The notes under the pieces: generated by a model
Told to the model about the DNA's origin: nothing
Database searches by the model: none
The model's input: the letters and a program-made list of their open reading frames with translations, nothing else
Source of the DNA: Vibrio pelagius
GTDB lineage: Bacteria; Pseudomonadota; Gammaproteobacteria; Enterobacterales; Vibrionaceae
DNA length: 64,000 bases
NCBI RefSeq assembly: GCF_024347575.1
Contig: NZ_AP025504.1
Span: 992,001 to 1,056,000, forward strand
Direction: 5' to 3'
Program-made: the position numbers and the translations under genes
Shown here: positions 25,030-33,661 of the stretch, piece after piece
Layout: each line of letters begins with the position of its first letter
How positions within the stretch are numbered: position 1 is the first letter of the stretch

Positions 25030-26859
25030 TTATGCGGCAGCGATGGAAGCTGAGTCTGTCGGTGATAACGGTTTAAAATAGCCTTCGACGCGGTTTCGAC
25101 CAAGTTGTTGGGCTATCACTTTGGCTTGCTCTGCCAGCGCCAATGCTGGTTCCGATTCACCTTCGAGTGAAGAAAATCCGATGCTAACACTGGCTGAAAT
25201 ATCAATATCCGGCGTCTTAATCATGCTTGATGCAATAGATATTCTGCACTGGTTTAGCTGGGCTCTTGCATCACTTTCATCGTTGGCCTTAAAAAGAATC
25301 GCGAACTCTTTAGCGTCAATCCGAGCCAAACTCAAACTCTTAGGTTTTGGAAAATGGGCGCGAATTGCTTCGGCAGTATTCTGAATTAAACGATCGCCAA
25401 TCATCTCCCCGTAGGCATTCTTCAGGTGCTCGAAATGGTCAATATCTAGCAGAGCAACAAACGTATCTGGTTCACTTAGGTGAGCAGATAAAGCCGCATT
25501 AAAGTTGTTCTTGTTGTCGAGCTGAGTCATCAGATCTTTGCAACCTAATTGATGATGCAACAGAAGGTTTGCTAATGACGTTTCAGCTGCGCTTCTGATC
25601 ATACGTAGAATAGAGTGACTAATAGGGAATGTACTATTGATGTAGAGTACGGCGATCAGCTGTGTTCGCGAGTGCATTGGAATACAGTAGTGACGTTGAC
25701 TGATTTTAAGGCTTCGAGCGAGTGAGTCAGCATAATTTCCATTGCGGTAGATTAGAGTGTCGGGATGAAGTTGTTGCGCAAGTGATTGATTATTATGCAC
25801 AACGCACGTGTTTCCGTGGTAGTCAATAGTACTAAACACATAGTTGGTTGAATCATAAAGACAAAACTGAATACCGTTGTTGTAGCAGAAGTTGTTGATT
25901 ATTGATTTAAGCTGAAGCTTAAAAGCAACGGTGTCTTCTACTTGATTGAGTAGAGAAAGCGCAAGGTGGAGCCTGTGAAGTAGATAATTGGCCACGACCC
26001 AAAGTAACAGCAGTGAACTCAGCACAATCGCGGTTAAGGTAAACTGATGCGAGCTCGTCAGTATGTCTTGGCGATCGGTACCGGCAATGAATACCCAATT
26101 TAAGCTGTTATCTGCGTCGTAGACTGACACTTTGAAGTGATCTTGGTAGTAATACTCATGTTGTCCAGAAGTTTGACCTTGTGATAGCTGGTGGCTGATC
26201 CCTGCATGGAAACTGATCGACTTTGTGCCTATTCGCGCTGGGTCAGGATGGAATATCAGTCTTTCCGTGGAGCGGTCGATTACAAACATATAGCCATTGT
26301 TGAGTGTTTTTAGATCACGTAAGCCTTGAGTTGTATGAAGAAGATCAAACTCAATCCAGATCTCTTTTGAGTGTTCTGAAATGGCGTGTTTAATCGCGAC
26401 TACCCAACGGCCACCGGTTTTTTGATAGACGGATGAAACATAAAAATCTTCAGTGACACTATCGATTCTGTGCCATGTCAGGTTGTTAAGTGTCGACGAG
26501 GGGAGAGATAAGCCGCGGCTTGAAATATATTGTTTGGTATCTGGGTGATATAAAACGATGTCGGAGAAGTTAGGTGTACGTTTGAGGATGTTTTCACTTA
26601 ACTCGATGAAGGCATTTTTTGAAGCGGTTTGAACCTGCTGTAAGCTCTCTTCAAGCAGGTGAAGTTTACCAAATGTGGCCTCAATATTAGACCGGATAAT
26701 AGAGTTACCAATTCGGATATTGGAAGCTGACTGCTCCCTTGCCGAGTTTTCCATACGCTCTAACTGAGCTGCAGCTAAATAGATCATACCTCCTGTGAGT
26801 AAAACGATATAAGGTTTGAAAAGACGAATTAATGTTTTAGGTAAAGCCATGATATCCAA
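25030..26859 (-). CDS. Membrane sensor protein with degenerate GGDEF domain
   Basis: A 609-residue inner-membrane signalling protein. A transmembrane helix (about 12-28) precedes a periplasmic PDC/Cache-type sensor (about 35-275). A second helix (about 278-300, LTAIVLSSLLLLWVVANYLL), a GAF-like cytoplasmic region and a C-terminal GGDEF domain (about 440-600) follow. The metal site DIDHFEHLKNAYGEMIGD is largely kept, but the active-site GGDEF is replaced by DAKEF (residues 515-519). Diguanylate cyclase activity should therefore be lost. It may act as a c-di-GMP or GTP sensor or partner, or as a PDC ligand receptor. It ends at a strong terminator and is monocistronic. Confidence 0.85.
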   Translation of the reverse strand: MDIMALPKTLIRLFKPYIVLLTGGMIYLAAAQLERMENSAREQSASNIRIGNSIIRSNIEATFGKLHLLEESLQQVQTASKNAFIELSENILKRTPNFSDIVLYHPDTKQYISSRGLSLPSSTLNNLTWHRIDSVTEDFYVSSVYQKTGGRWVVAIKHAISEHSKEIWIEFDLLHTTQGLRDLKTLNNGYMFVIDRSTERLIFHPDPARIGTKSISFHAGISHQLSQGQTSGQHEYYYQDHFKVSVYDADNSLNWVFIAGTDRQDILTSSHQFTLTAIVLSSLLLLWVVANYLLHRLHLALSLLNQVEDTVAFKLQLKSIINNFCYNNGIQFCLYDSTNYVFSTIDYHGNTCVVHNNQSLAQQLHPDTLIYRNGNYADSLARSLKISQRHYCIPMHSRTQLIAVLYINSTFPISHSILRMIRSAAETSLANLLLHHQLGCKDLMTQLDNKNNFNAALSAHLSEPDTFVALLDIDHFEHLKNAYGEMIGDRLIQNTAEAIRAHFPKPKSLSLARIDAKEFAILFKANDESDARAQLNQCRISIASSMIKTPDIDISASVSIGFSSLEGESEPALALAEQAKVIAQQLGRNRVEGYFKPLSPTDSASIAAA

Positions 26860-26968
26860 AGACGTTATAGATTCATTTTTATAGTGGCAGCATACTAAAC
26901 AGTTTTCTTACTCACATCAATGCAAATGATTCCATATAAAAGCATCGGATTTGTGATATCTACCCAAT

Positions 26969-26995
26969 AAAAAAACCAGTTATAAATATAACTGG
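26969..26995 (-). terminator. Terminator of glgX
   Basis: CCAGTTAT-AAAT-ATAACTGG at 26976-26995, followed on the minus strand by seven T. Confidence 0.88.
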
Positions 26996-27029
26996 CTCTT
27001 ATATAACTTATTCTTTTACTGAGTTTTTT

Positions 27030-29012
27030 CTATGTGTCCGCATCTTTAGCTTGATTAGGCGCTGTAAAGTGCAGAATGGCCATCGAAGTCGGTGACAGCA
27101 GCATTTCGCCGTCCGCAGAGCCTGGTCTTACATTGTGAGAATTGGTATCACAAAGCGTTACCCAGTTTTGTTCTCTGTCATTTGGCAATTTAAAGCGAGC
27201 AGGTGCATTGGTTTGGTTGATCAAGTAGATCATTTCGTCGCCGTCTTCACCAATCCCTAGATGCAGAGCGACAGAGCTGAGCCGATTCCAATCATCGTGC
27301 TCCATTAGCGTGCCATCTACTCGGCTCCAGAAAATTCGATTCGAGTTACGCTGTTCGCCACTAAATGCTCTGATGAATGGCACCATATACTCTTGGCGAG
27401 CGGATACCATATCAGAGAGCCACTGTTTAAAGTCAGATTTACGCTCGCTCGGGTCCCAGTTTAGCCAACTTGTCTCACTGTCTTGGCAGTAGGCGTTGTT
27501 GTTGCCATTTTGGGTATGAGACAGCACATCCGCTGTTAAAATGTGCGGGATACCAAAGGCAAACAGTAAACTCGCCATGAAGTTGCGCTTCTGCTTCTCG
27601 CGAGTAGCGATCACTAAAGCATTTTCGGTTTCACCTTCTACACCATAGTTCTTCGAGCGATTGTCACCGTGGCCGTCTCGGTTGTTTTCGCCATTCTCTT
27701 CATTATGCTTATGTTTATAAGAGACAAGATCTTGCATGGTGAAGCCGTCATGGTAAGTAATGTAGTTGACGGTTAGCTTGTAAGGCCAGTGCGCGGCACT
27801 ATAAATATCGCGGGAACCCATCAGGCGTGTTGCGAACTCTTTTAGATAGCCTTGATCACCACGCCAGAAGCTGCGGGTAATGTCTCGCAGTTTGTCGTTA
27901 CACTCATTCCAACCCAATGGGAAATTTCCAACCTGATACCCGTTCGGACCAATATCCCACGGTTCCGCAATCAGTTTGGTCTCTTTCAATACTGGGTCTT
28001 GAGCGACCGCTTTGAAGAAGGCTGCTTCTGGGTTGTATTGATCGCCTTGGCGACCCAAAGTTGCAGCAAGGTCGAAACGGAAGCCGTCGACCTTAAATTC
28101 AGTCACCCAGTAGCGAAGCGTATCCATCACTAAGTTAAGTGATGCCTGGTGGGTAAGGTCAACGGTATTTCCGCAACCAGTGAAGTTTGCGTAGTGGCAA
28201 CCGTGCTTAATGTAGTGACGATGATCGAGCGCTTTTAGGTTGAAAGTACAACCGCCTTCACCGCCTTCCGCAGTGTGGTTGTAAACAACATCCAGAATAA
28301 CTTCAATGCCATTGCGATGAAGCTCACGAATGGCCGTTTTAAGCTCAGTGACAGCGTCTTGTTCTGCGTAGCGAGGATCTGGAGCCATGAACAGGTAGGG
28401 GTTATAGCCCCAATAGTTGACCTTGCCCATGTCTAAAAGATGCGGTTCGTGCATACAAGCCGCAACCGGTAAAAGTTGCAATGAGTTGATGTTCTGTTCT
28501 TTGTAGAATTTAAGCATTTCAGGGCTGACCAACCCCATGTAACGCCCTTTACTGCTGCTTTCTATTTCTGGATGCAGATTAGTGAGGCCTTTGACGTGGG
28601 TTTCGAATAGAACCGTCTCTTCTCGGGAAATCTTTGGCCCTTGAATGCCTTGCCAATCGAAGCTGTCATCAGTCACCACACACTTTGCCATACCAAAACT
28701 CTTTTCCGGCGTATAAGGCGTTTGATAATGCAGCGGCTCGCTGAGTGCTTTGCCATAAGGATCAGAGAGGAGCAATGAACCTTCTTCAGTATCAACGATA
28801 AAACCATACTTTTGACCTGCAGAGATCCCCTCGATATAGGTGTACTTAATGCCGGCGTACTCGCTTTCTAATTTATAAGTGACAAATTCATCATTCTCAT
28901 CAAAGAGGGCGAGTGAGAGATTGGGGCAGTCAGGGGAATAAATAGAGAAGTTACAGCCAGTGTCATCTAGCGTTGCACCGAGTGGATATGGGCGTCCGAG
29001 CGTTCTAGTCAT
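27030..29012 (-). CDS. glgX: Glycogen debranching enzyme GlgX (GH13 isoamylase type)
   Basis: A 660-residue cytoplasmic GH13 enzyme that hydrolyses alpha-1,6 branches of limit dextrins. An N-terminal CBM48-like domain (YPLGATLDDTGCNFSIYS) is followed by the barrel. DVVYNHTAEG is region I, GFRFDLA carries the nucleophile Asp314, LIAEPWD the acid Glu350, and YITYHDGFTMQDLVSY the third catalytic region. The start at 29012 is chosen at MTRTLGRPYPLG; a longer frame from 29081 has no support. It is divergent from lamB across MalT boxes, which fits a MalT-regulated role alongside phosphorylase and branching enzyme. Confidence 0.92.
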   Translation of the reverse strand: MTRTLGRPYPLGATLDDTGCNFSIYSPDCPNLSLALFDENDEFVTYKLESEYAGIKYTYIEGISAGQKYGFIVDTEEGSLLLSDPYGKALSEPLHYQTPYTPEKSFGMAKCVVTDDSFDWQGIQGPKISREETVLFETHVKGLTNLHPEIESSSKGRYMGLVSPEMLKFYKEQNINSLQLLPVAACMHEPHLLDMGKVNYWGYNPYLFMAPDPRYAEQDAVTELKTAIRELHRNGIEVILDVVYNHTAEGGEGGCTFNLKALDHRHYIKHGCHYANFTGCGNTVDLTHQASLNLVMDTLRYWVTEFKVDGFRFDLAATLGRQGDQYNPEAAFFKAVAQDPVLKETKLIAEPWDIGPNGYQVGNFPLGWNECNDKLRDITRSFWRGDQGYLKEFATRLMGSRDIYSAAHWPYKLTVNYITYHDGFTMQDLVSYKHKHNEENGENNRDGHGDNRSKNYGVEGETENALVIATREKQKRNFMASLLFAFGIPHILTADVLSHTQNGNNNAYCQDSETSWLNWDPSERKSDFKQWLSDMVSARQEYMVPFIRAFSGEQRNSNRIFWSRVDGTLMEHDDWNRLSSVALHLGIGEDGDEMIYLINQTNAPARFKLPNDREQNWVTLCDTNSHNVRPGSADGEMLLSPTSMAILHFTAPNQAKDADT

Positions 29013-29190
29013 GCTTGATTTCTTATTCGTTAAACAGCTTTGGTGAACTATTAGTAAAAAGCTTTGTTTCTTTAAGGTCAAGCAACTTCAAGAAGAATTT
29101 ATTGTTAAAAAAATAATCTAGCGATTAAGTTCAAACAATATATTTGAGCTGGATCTCATTTGATATGAATAATTAGATCTGTGTACTGTC

Positions 29191-29286
29191 TACTCCTCCT
29201 AGATTAAGTGATCTAACTCTTTTAAACACCATTCTGTAAATTTTCTACTCCCTTCTCATCCCCCTTAATTTAGTTAGGGGTGGAGG
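29191..29286. promoter_or_regulatory. MalT boxes between glgX and lamB
   Basis: Three sites resemble the MalT consensus GGGGA(T/G)GAGG. TCTCATCCCC at 29254-29263 is a 9/10 match on the minus strand. GGGGTGGAGG at 29277-29286 matches 8/10 on the plus strand. AGGAGGAGTA lies at 29191-29200 on the minus strand. Both orientations fit activation of lamB and glgX. The rest of the 29013-29444 gap shows no other feature. Confidence 0.7.
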
Positions 29287-29444
29287 AAGTCAAACTCGTG
29301 CGCCCCCCTTAGTATTGACCCCGTTGAAACGAATCAGGGGAAACCCTAAACCTCTCTATCTTACGTCCGCCATTACTGCCTTTGGCTGTCGCAAGAGAGC
29401 AAAAATATAAAACCTAAAATAAATCGTCCTTAATGGAGTTAAGA

Positions 29445-30686
29445 ATGAAAAAAGTAAGTTTGATTGCTGCAGCAGTGGCGACTACGCTGGCTGCGGGCTC
29501 TGCGTTCGCTGTTGACTTTAATGGTTACATGCGTGCTGGTACTGGTATTAGTGGCAATGGTAATGGTGACCTTTCTGTTAACAAAGCTGGTGTTGGTCGT
29601 CTAGGTAACGAAAACGATAACTACTATGAATTTGGTCTAGCGGAAGAACTGAAAACGGGTGAGCAAACGTGGCGTGTAGAGTCGATGATTGCGCAGGGCA
29701 ACAATGGCTCAAACGGTTGGGAAGATGGTGACTTCAATGTGGCGCAGTTCGCTGTTAAGGCGAAAGGTGTTATCGCTTCTGATAAAGAAGCAACACTTTG
29801 GGCTGGTAAAACTTACTACCAACGTAAAGATATTCACATCACGGACTTTTACTACCTAAACACTTCAGGTACTGGTGGTGGTATTGAAAACTTATCGCTT
29901 GGTGACCAAAAACTATCTTTAGCGCTGATTCAAGACGGTGATCACGACGATTCTACAGGCTACATCTTTGATGCACGTTTAGCGAATATTAGTCTTGGGG
30001 AAAATACTTCTCTTGAGTTTGCACTAGCATATAACTTTGCGACTGACTCGGATGATAAAAGTGAATCTGCTGATGATGGTGTGTTGGCTTCTGCAATCCT
30101 TCATCAAGGTATGAGTAATGGTTTCCACCAAACTATTTTCCAATACGGTACTAATGGCTACGGTGTACAAGCTGCGAACTTCTGGGGAGCAGGCACATAC
30201 TACGCCCGTGGTACTGAGGCTTATAACAACACATCTGGTTTCCGTGCTATTAACTGGGGTGTAATGAACCTAGGCGAATCATGGGAAATGGGTCACCAAG
30301 TAGCCTACTTATCTGGTAGTGATGTAGGTGGTAGTGATGCAAACGGAGATTACACCAGTAAGAATTTTGACATTGACCAATACTCTGTAGTTGTCCGTCC
30401 TATGTACAAGTGGAATGACACAATGCGTACGATCTTTGAGGTTGGCTATAATGCTGGTGAGCGTATCATTAGTGACAAGAATAATCCGTTGATGGGGTTA
30501 GATACTGAAGACTTTGGTAACGCTAAATTCACAGTAGCTCAAGCTTGGGCTATGGGTGATAGCTTCTGGGCTCGTCCTGAAATCCGTGTATACGGTTCTT
30601 ACATCCTAGATACTGAAGACAAAGATGCATTTAATGGTGACGATACAGAGTACGTATTCGGTATCCAAGCTGAAGCGTGGTGGTAA
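29445..30686 (+). CDS. lamB: Maltoporin LamB
   Basis: A 413-residue outer-membrane sugar porin. The signal peptide MKKVSLIAAAVATTLAAGSAFA is cleaved before VDFNGYMRAG, the standard LamB N-terminus. The 18-strand barrel ends in AEAWW with the terminal aromatic residue. Aromatic-rich strands (WAGKTYYQRKDIHITDFYY) form the greasy slide for maltodextrins. ATG at 29445 has GGAG at 29435-29438. It is MalT-controlled and followed by a terminator and malM. Confidence 0.95.
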   Translation: MKKVSLIAAAVATTLAAGSAFAVDFNGYMRAGTGISGNGNGDLSVNKAGVGRLGNENDNYYEFGLAEELKTGEQTWRVESMIAQGNNGSNGWEDGDFNVAQFAVKAKGVIASDKEATLWAGKTYYQRKDIHITDFYYLNTSGTGGGIENLSLGDQKLSLALIQDGDHDDSTGYIFDARLANISLGENTSLEFALAYNFATDSDDKSESADDGVLASAILHQGMSNGFHQTIFQYGTNGYGVQAANFWGAGTYYARGTEAYNNTSGFRAINWGVMNLGESWEMGHQVAYLSGSDVGGSDANGDYTSKNFDIDQYSVVVRPMYKWNDTMRTIFEVGYNAGERIISDKNNPLMGLDTEDFGNAKFTVAQAWAMGDSFWARPEIRVYGSYILDTEDKDAFNGDDTEYVFGIQAEAWW

Positions 30687-30723
30687 ACACATAGCTTAAC
30701 CAAATCCTAAACTGCCCTAATTC

Positions 30724-30751
30724 ATAGCCGGCTCGCGTCGGCTATTTTTTT
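30724..30751 (+). terminator. Terminator of lamB
   Basis: ATAGCCG (30724-30730) pairs with CGGCTAT (30739-30745), then TTTTTTT. Confidence 0.88.
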
Positions 30752-30852
30752 AAGGAATGTACGATTAAGTAGATCGTTCCCTAGGTGAATAGTTTTCTTT
30801 GTGGTAATTAAAGTTAGTAAATTTCTTAAAAAAATAACAAAAAGGAAGGGTT

Positions 30853-31683
30853 ATGTATTTTAGAGCTCTTATGTTAAGCGGTTGCGTTGCATTGGCTGGT
30901 TGCCAATCTGCGCAAGTAGTCGAGCAAGTGCAAGTGGCACAAGCTGATCAAGTTCACTCTATTGCTGGTCTTCAATTTGCTCCTATGAAGCTTCCTAGTT
31001 CAGCAGTTTTTGATGTAACACCCGAAAGCCAAATATTAAATTACAATGGTATCAATAGCCCAGTAGTAGCTATTGAACTTCCAGCGGATCGCGGTGAATA
31101 CTCTATTAAGATTACCAGTATGATCGGAGACACAGCGTTTGTTCCTAATGCTGTAATCTATGACAAGAACGGTCGTGAGCTGGAGCGCTATAGTAAAGAT
31201 AGTTTTGAGTATACAAAGCCAAGGTTACATTTAGGTAACCGCCTAGTCGCGGAAAACGATTTCTACCCACCCACGACATCGGAATCTGTTTACTTGGTTA
31301 TTTATACTGAGCAAGAGGATCTTGGTGGCTTTACTAACGTGATTCACCCTGCTCGCTTAGATGCAGAAGGTCGAGGAAACTACTTACCTGAAATGGAAGA
31401 TATCCCCGTTCCAAATGCGAATGTAGGTAAGATTGAAGTGACACTTGATAGAGTGAGTTTTTTCTCATTTGGTTCGAGTTCTAGCTCAAATGCAAAACCA
31501 GTTGTAGGAACTAAGGTAGACTCTGTTCAACCAGAAACACAAACTTACTACCACAATGCGATTCAAGCGGCAGTTAAAGAAGATAACCTTCCTAAAGCGT
31601 TGAGTTTATTGGATGAGGCCAAAGCACTGGGCATTGAAGGCGCACAAGAAGTCTTTGTTAAGGCTGTTAATACTAAAAAATAG
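30853..31683 (+). CDS. malM: MalM-family maltose operon periplasmic lipoprotein
   Basis: A 276-residue MalM-like protein. A lipoprotein signal ends in LAGC (Cys17). The body is mostly beta-sandwich, with a short C-terminal helix (YHNAIQAAVKEDNLPKALSLLDEA). MalM follows lamB in enteric bacteria and is periplasmic, and its biochemical role is still unclear. GGAAGGG precedes the start. It has its own terminator. Length is slightly shorter than E. coli MalM (306). Confidence 0.85.
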   Translation: MYFRALMLSGCVALAGCQSAQVVEQVQVAQADQVHSIAGLQFAPMKLPSSAVFDVTPESQILNYNGINSPVVAIELPADRGEYSIKITSMIGDTAFVPNAVIYDKNGRELERYSKDSFEYTKPRLHLGNRLVAENDFYPPTTSESVYLVIYTEQEDLGGFTNVIHPARLDAEGRGNYLPEMEDIPVPNANVGKIEVTLDRVSFFSFGSSSSSNAKPVVGTKVDSVQPETQTYYHNAIQAAVKEDNLPKALSLLDEAKALGIEGAQEVFVKAVNTKK

Positions 31684-31701
31684 TCAATTAAATAGACCCC
31701 T

Positions 31702-31746
31702 AACACCTAGAGTGAGAATCAGTTATCTTGCTCTAGGTGTTTTCAT
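31702..31746 (+). terminator. Terminator of malM
   Basis: AACACCTAGAG (31702-31712) pairs with CTCTAGGTGTT (31732-31742), followed by TTC. Confidence 0.75.
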
Positions 31747-31979
31747 TTGTGTCTCAAAACCTATTCTCTGATCTCAAATTTCTCAATTACACTCAATAGC
31801 GCATTTCGCTCAAATAATACAATAGTGCTTGCTGTCGCCGGTATCATGATAGCCTTTGACTAAGTTTGTTGAAATTGTATTCGTGATAGAAAACCTGTTA
31901 TTAAATTAATAGTATTTCACAGTTATCCAAAAGGTTGTTATTTATATTTAGAAGAAATTTAAATCATGCTGGTATAACA

Positions 31980-32150
31980 CGTATCTAAGGAGCGAAATAA
32001 ATAGACTGGTTGTTGTCTTAGATCGCTACTGGTGACAGTTGATTCAAGATTAACAGCAATCCAAATTCTCGTATTAGTACAATCAAATAGCTAAAATGAG
32101 CCGAAATGTTATTTGATATTAGGGTGAGCTACTGTTTACTCGATAATAAA
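31980..32150 (+). repeat. Possible diverged copy of the 162-bp repeat
   Basis: The stretch holding TAGTACAATCAAATAGC and TTAGGGTGAGC, then TGTTTACT, parallels the order TTCTACAATCAAAAATTC, CTAGGGTGAGC, ATTTACT of the two full repeats at 43166 and 46390. The similarity is patchy and the terminal ATACCAATC is missing. Boundaries approximate. Nothing else is visible between malM and the IS element. Confidence 0.35.
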
Positions 32151-32207
32151 TGTGATCGAGTTATTAACAGGTGTTTGGACAACAAAAAACGCTGACCTGA
32201 GTCTAAT

Positions 32208-32231
32208 GCCACTCGCTTAAGAGCGAGTGGC
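32208..32231 (-). terminator. Perfect hairpin at the transposase stop codon
   Basis: GCCACTCGCT-TAAG-AGCGAGTGGC, a perfect 10-bp stem spanning the end of the transposase gene just inside the left inverted repeat. Confidence 0.6.
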
Positions 32232-33539
32232 ATGTTTATTAGGATATCTAGCTGGCTTTTTTAAAACTGCACGGGGATATGGCTTCAGGTTACGTTTCTT
32301 TGGAAGAATAAGCCGTTTCCCATTGTCTCTGAGTGCCTTTAAATTTTTTGGTATTGCTCCAGGACTCCGGGTGTCACTCGCCCAAATCATCTCGTCCATA
32401 ATCAAAAACAATGCATTAATGAAACTGATCCGCAGAGGCTCTATTTTGTGTTGTTTCGCTATCTCAGCCATTTCTAGCCTCACGATGTTATAGCTGGTTA
32501 AGATCCCCCATAGCTCTTTGTATACCCCGACTTTTTTCTTACTTCGTAATGTTGGTTTGTTTTGTAACTGATACTGCTTGAGTTCACCGTAACTACGTTC
32601 GATTTCCCAACGTTCCCAATACACTTTCACTAAATCATCAAACGGATAGCGTTTAGGGCATAAACAAGAAGTAATAAAACCTTTGATTTCACCTTTAGGC
32701 GTTGGGATAAGAATAAGACGGGCTTGCCATTTTGTACCAAGGTAGGGGGCAAGCTTTTGAGCTTGAGGTGAAACAGGCATATCAATGAGATGATCATGCT
32801 CAGTATAGCTCTCAACTATGTCATAACGCATTTTAGCTTTGATTGGTGTTAACCAGTGACTGTTACTGCTAGCGCCACGCCAACTAGTAAATAATTCTGC
32901 AGAAGTGAATCCTCTATCAAAGAGTGTTAATGAGTCATCTGGTGCTGAGCCTACAAGTTTTTGAGCATAGGAGATCTCACTATTTGTTACTGGTCCAAAA
33001 GCAGCGTCAGATAAAAGATGACTACGTGTTGACATCAATGTTACGGCCAGCACGCTTGGAAGCGATGCTCCTTTTTGAGCAAAGCCAAAATGTTGATTTT
33101 CCTCTGTATTATGAGTTTTGAAATGTGTGCCATCGACACTAAGAAGTTTCAAGCCACAAACCTCGTCAAACTTTGTTTTCTGCTCCCACTGCTGGGCTGT
33201 CGTTTTAAACAAATAACGCATTGGTTTATTACCAAGGCGCTCTTTTCCTTTGATAATACTACTGGTTGCCATAGGCGTAAGTTCACCACTTACGTCAGGG
33301 AATGCCAACTCTAGCTTATCGCAAACATCTTGAATGGAACGATTACGTTGAAGCCCAATACCTAGCACTAGCCAAACAGCTTGTTCAGCTGGTACACGAC
33401 GTTTTCTGAGCGATACTCGCCCGGTTTGCTGAACAGCTTCTTCGACCCATTCCAAAGGAATATGCTTATTAAACACATCAATGGGGCGCTCGTGACAAAA
33501 CTCTGCGGTAACTTGTAATTCTTTTGAAAACTCAGACAT
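32217..33539 (-). CDS. IS4-family transposase
   Basis: A 440-residue DDE transposase, apparently intact. The catalytic Asp residues lie in LLSVDGTHFK and LFDRGFTS. The Glu lies in YWERWEIERSYGELK, which is exactly the IS4 signature Y-(2)-R-(3)-E-(6)-K. An N-terminal IS4-type domain covers residues about 15-115. A hairpin with a T run sits directly in front of the ATG, leaving little room for a ribosome-binding site, so expression is likely low. No frameshift or stop disrupts it. Confidence 0.93.
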   Translation of the reverse strand: MSEFSKELQVTAEFCHERPIDVFNKHIPLEWVEEAVQQTGRVSLRKRRVPAEQAVWLVLGIGLQRNRSIQDVCDKLELAFPDVSGELTPMATSSIIKGKERLGNKPMRYLFKTTAQQWEQKTKFDEVCGLKLLSVDGTHFKTHNTEENQHFGFAQKGASLPSVLAVTLMSTRSHLLSDAAFGPVTNSEISYAQKLVGSAPDDSLTLFDRGFTSAELFTSWRGASSNSHWLTPIKAKMRYDIVESYTEHDHLIDMPVSPQAQKLAPYLGTKWQARLILIPTPKGEIKGFITSCLCPKRYPFDDLVKVYWERWEIERSYGELKQYQLQNKPTLRSKKKVGVYKELWGILTSYNIVRLEMAEIAKQHKIEPLRISFINALFLIMDEMIWASDTRSPGAIPKNLKALRDNGKRLILPKKRNLKPYPRAVLKKPARYPNKHATRS

Positions 33540-33573
33540 AAAAAATCGGCCGTAACTTACGTTACGACCGATT
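33540..33573 (-). terminator. Hairpin with T run immediately before the transposase ATG
   Basis: AATCGGcCGTAAC (33544-33556) pairs with GTTACGaCCGATT (33561-33573), 12 bp with one mismatch. On the minus strand the stem is followed by TTTTTT and at once by the ATG. It would stop outside transcripts from reading the transposase gene. Confidence 0.7.
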
Positions 33574-33661
33574 ATGGAGCCTCTGTAGGATCGTTCAAGT
33601 AACTAAACGATCGGCATTAGACCTGAGTCAGCGTTTTTGTAGGCTTTGAACGAGCGATTAC

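Larger units (their letters stand above)
32183..33640. mobile_element. IS4-family insertion sequence
   Basis: About 1.46 kb. Terminal inverted repeats AACGCTGAC-N5-TCTAATGCC at 32188-32210 and inverted at 33613-33635 match at 19 of 23 positions. T/A stretches extend them outward. One intact IS4 transposase gene lies inside. No target-site duplication is visible in the flanks. The right end is about 22 bp from the pullulanase stop codon. Confidence 0.88.

Noticed and set aside
24903..25103. N-terminal extension of the TrmK-like protein
   Set aside because: Would translate through a 13-bp terminator stem and overlap the upstream gene by 74 bp.
32183..33640. Target-site duplication around the IS4 element
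   Set aside because: Several boundary choices were tried; no matching 9-12 bp flanks were found.
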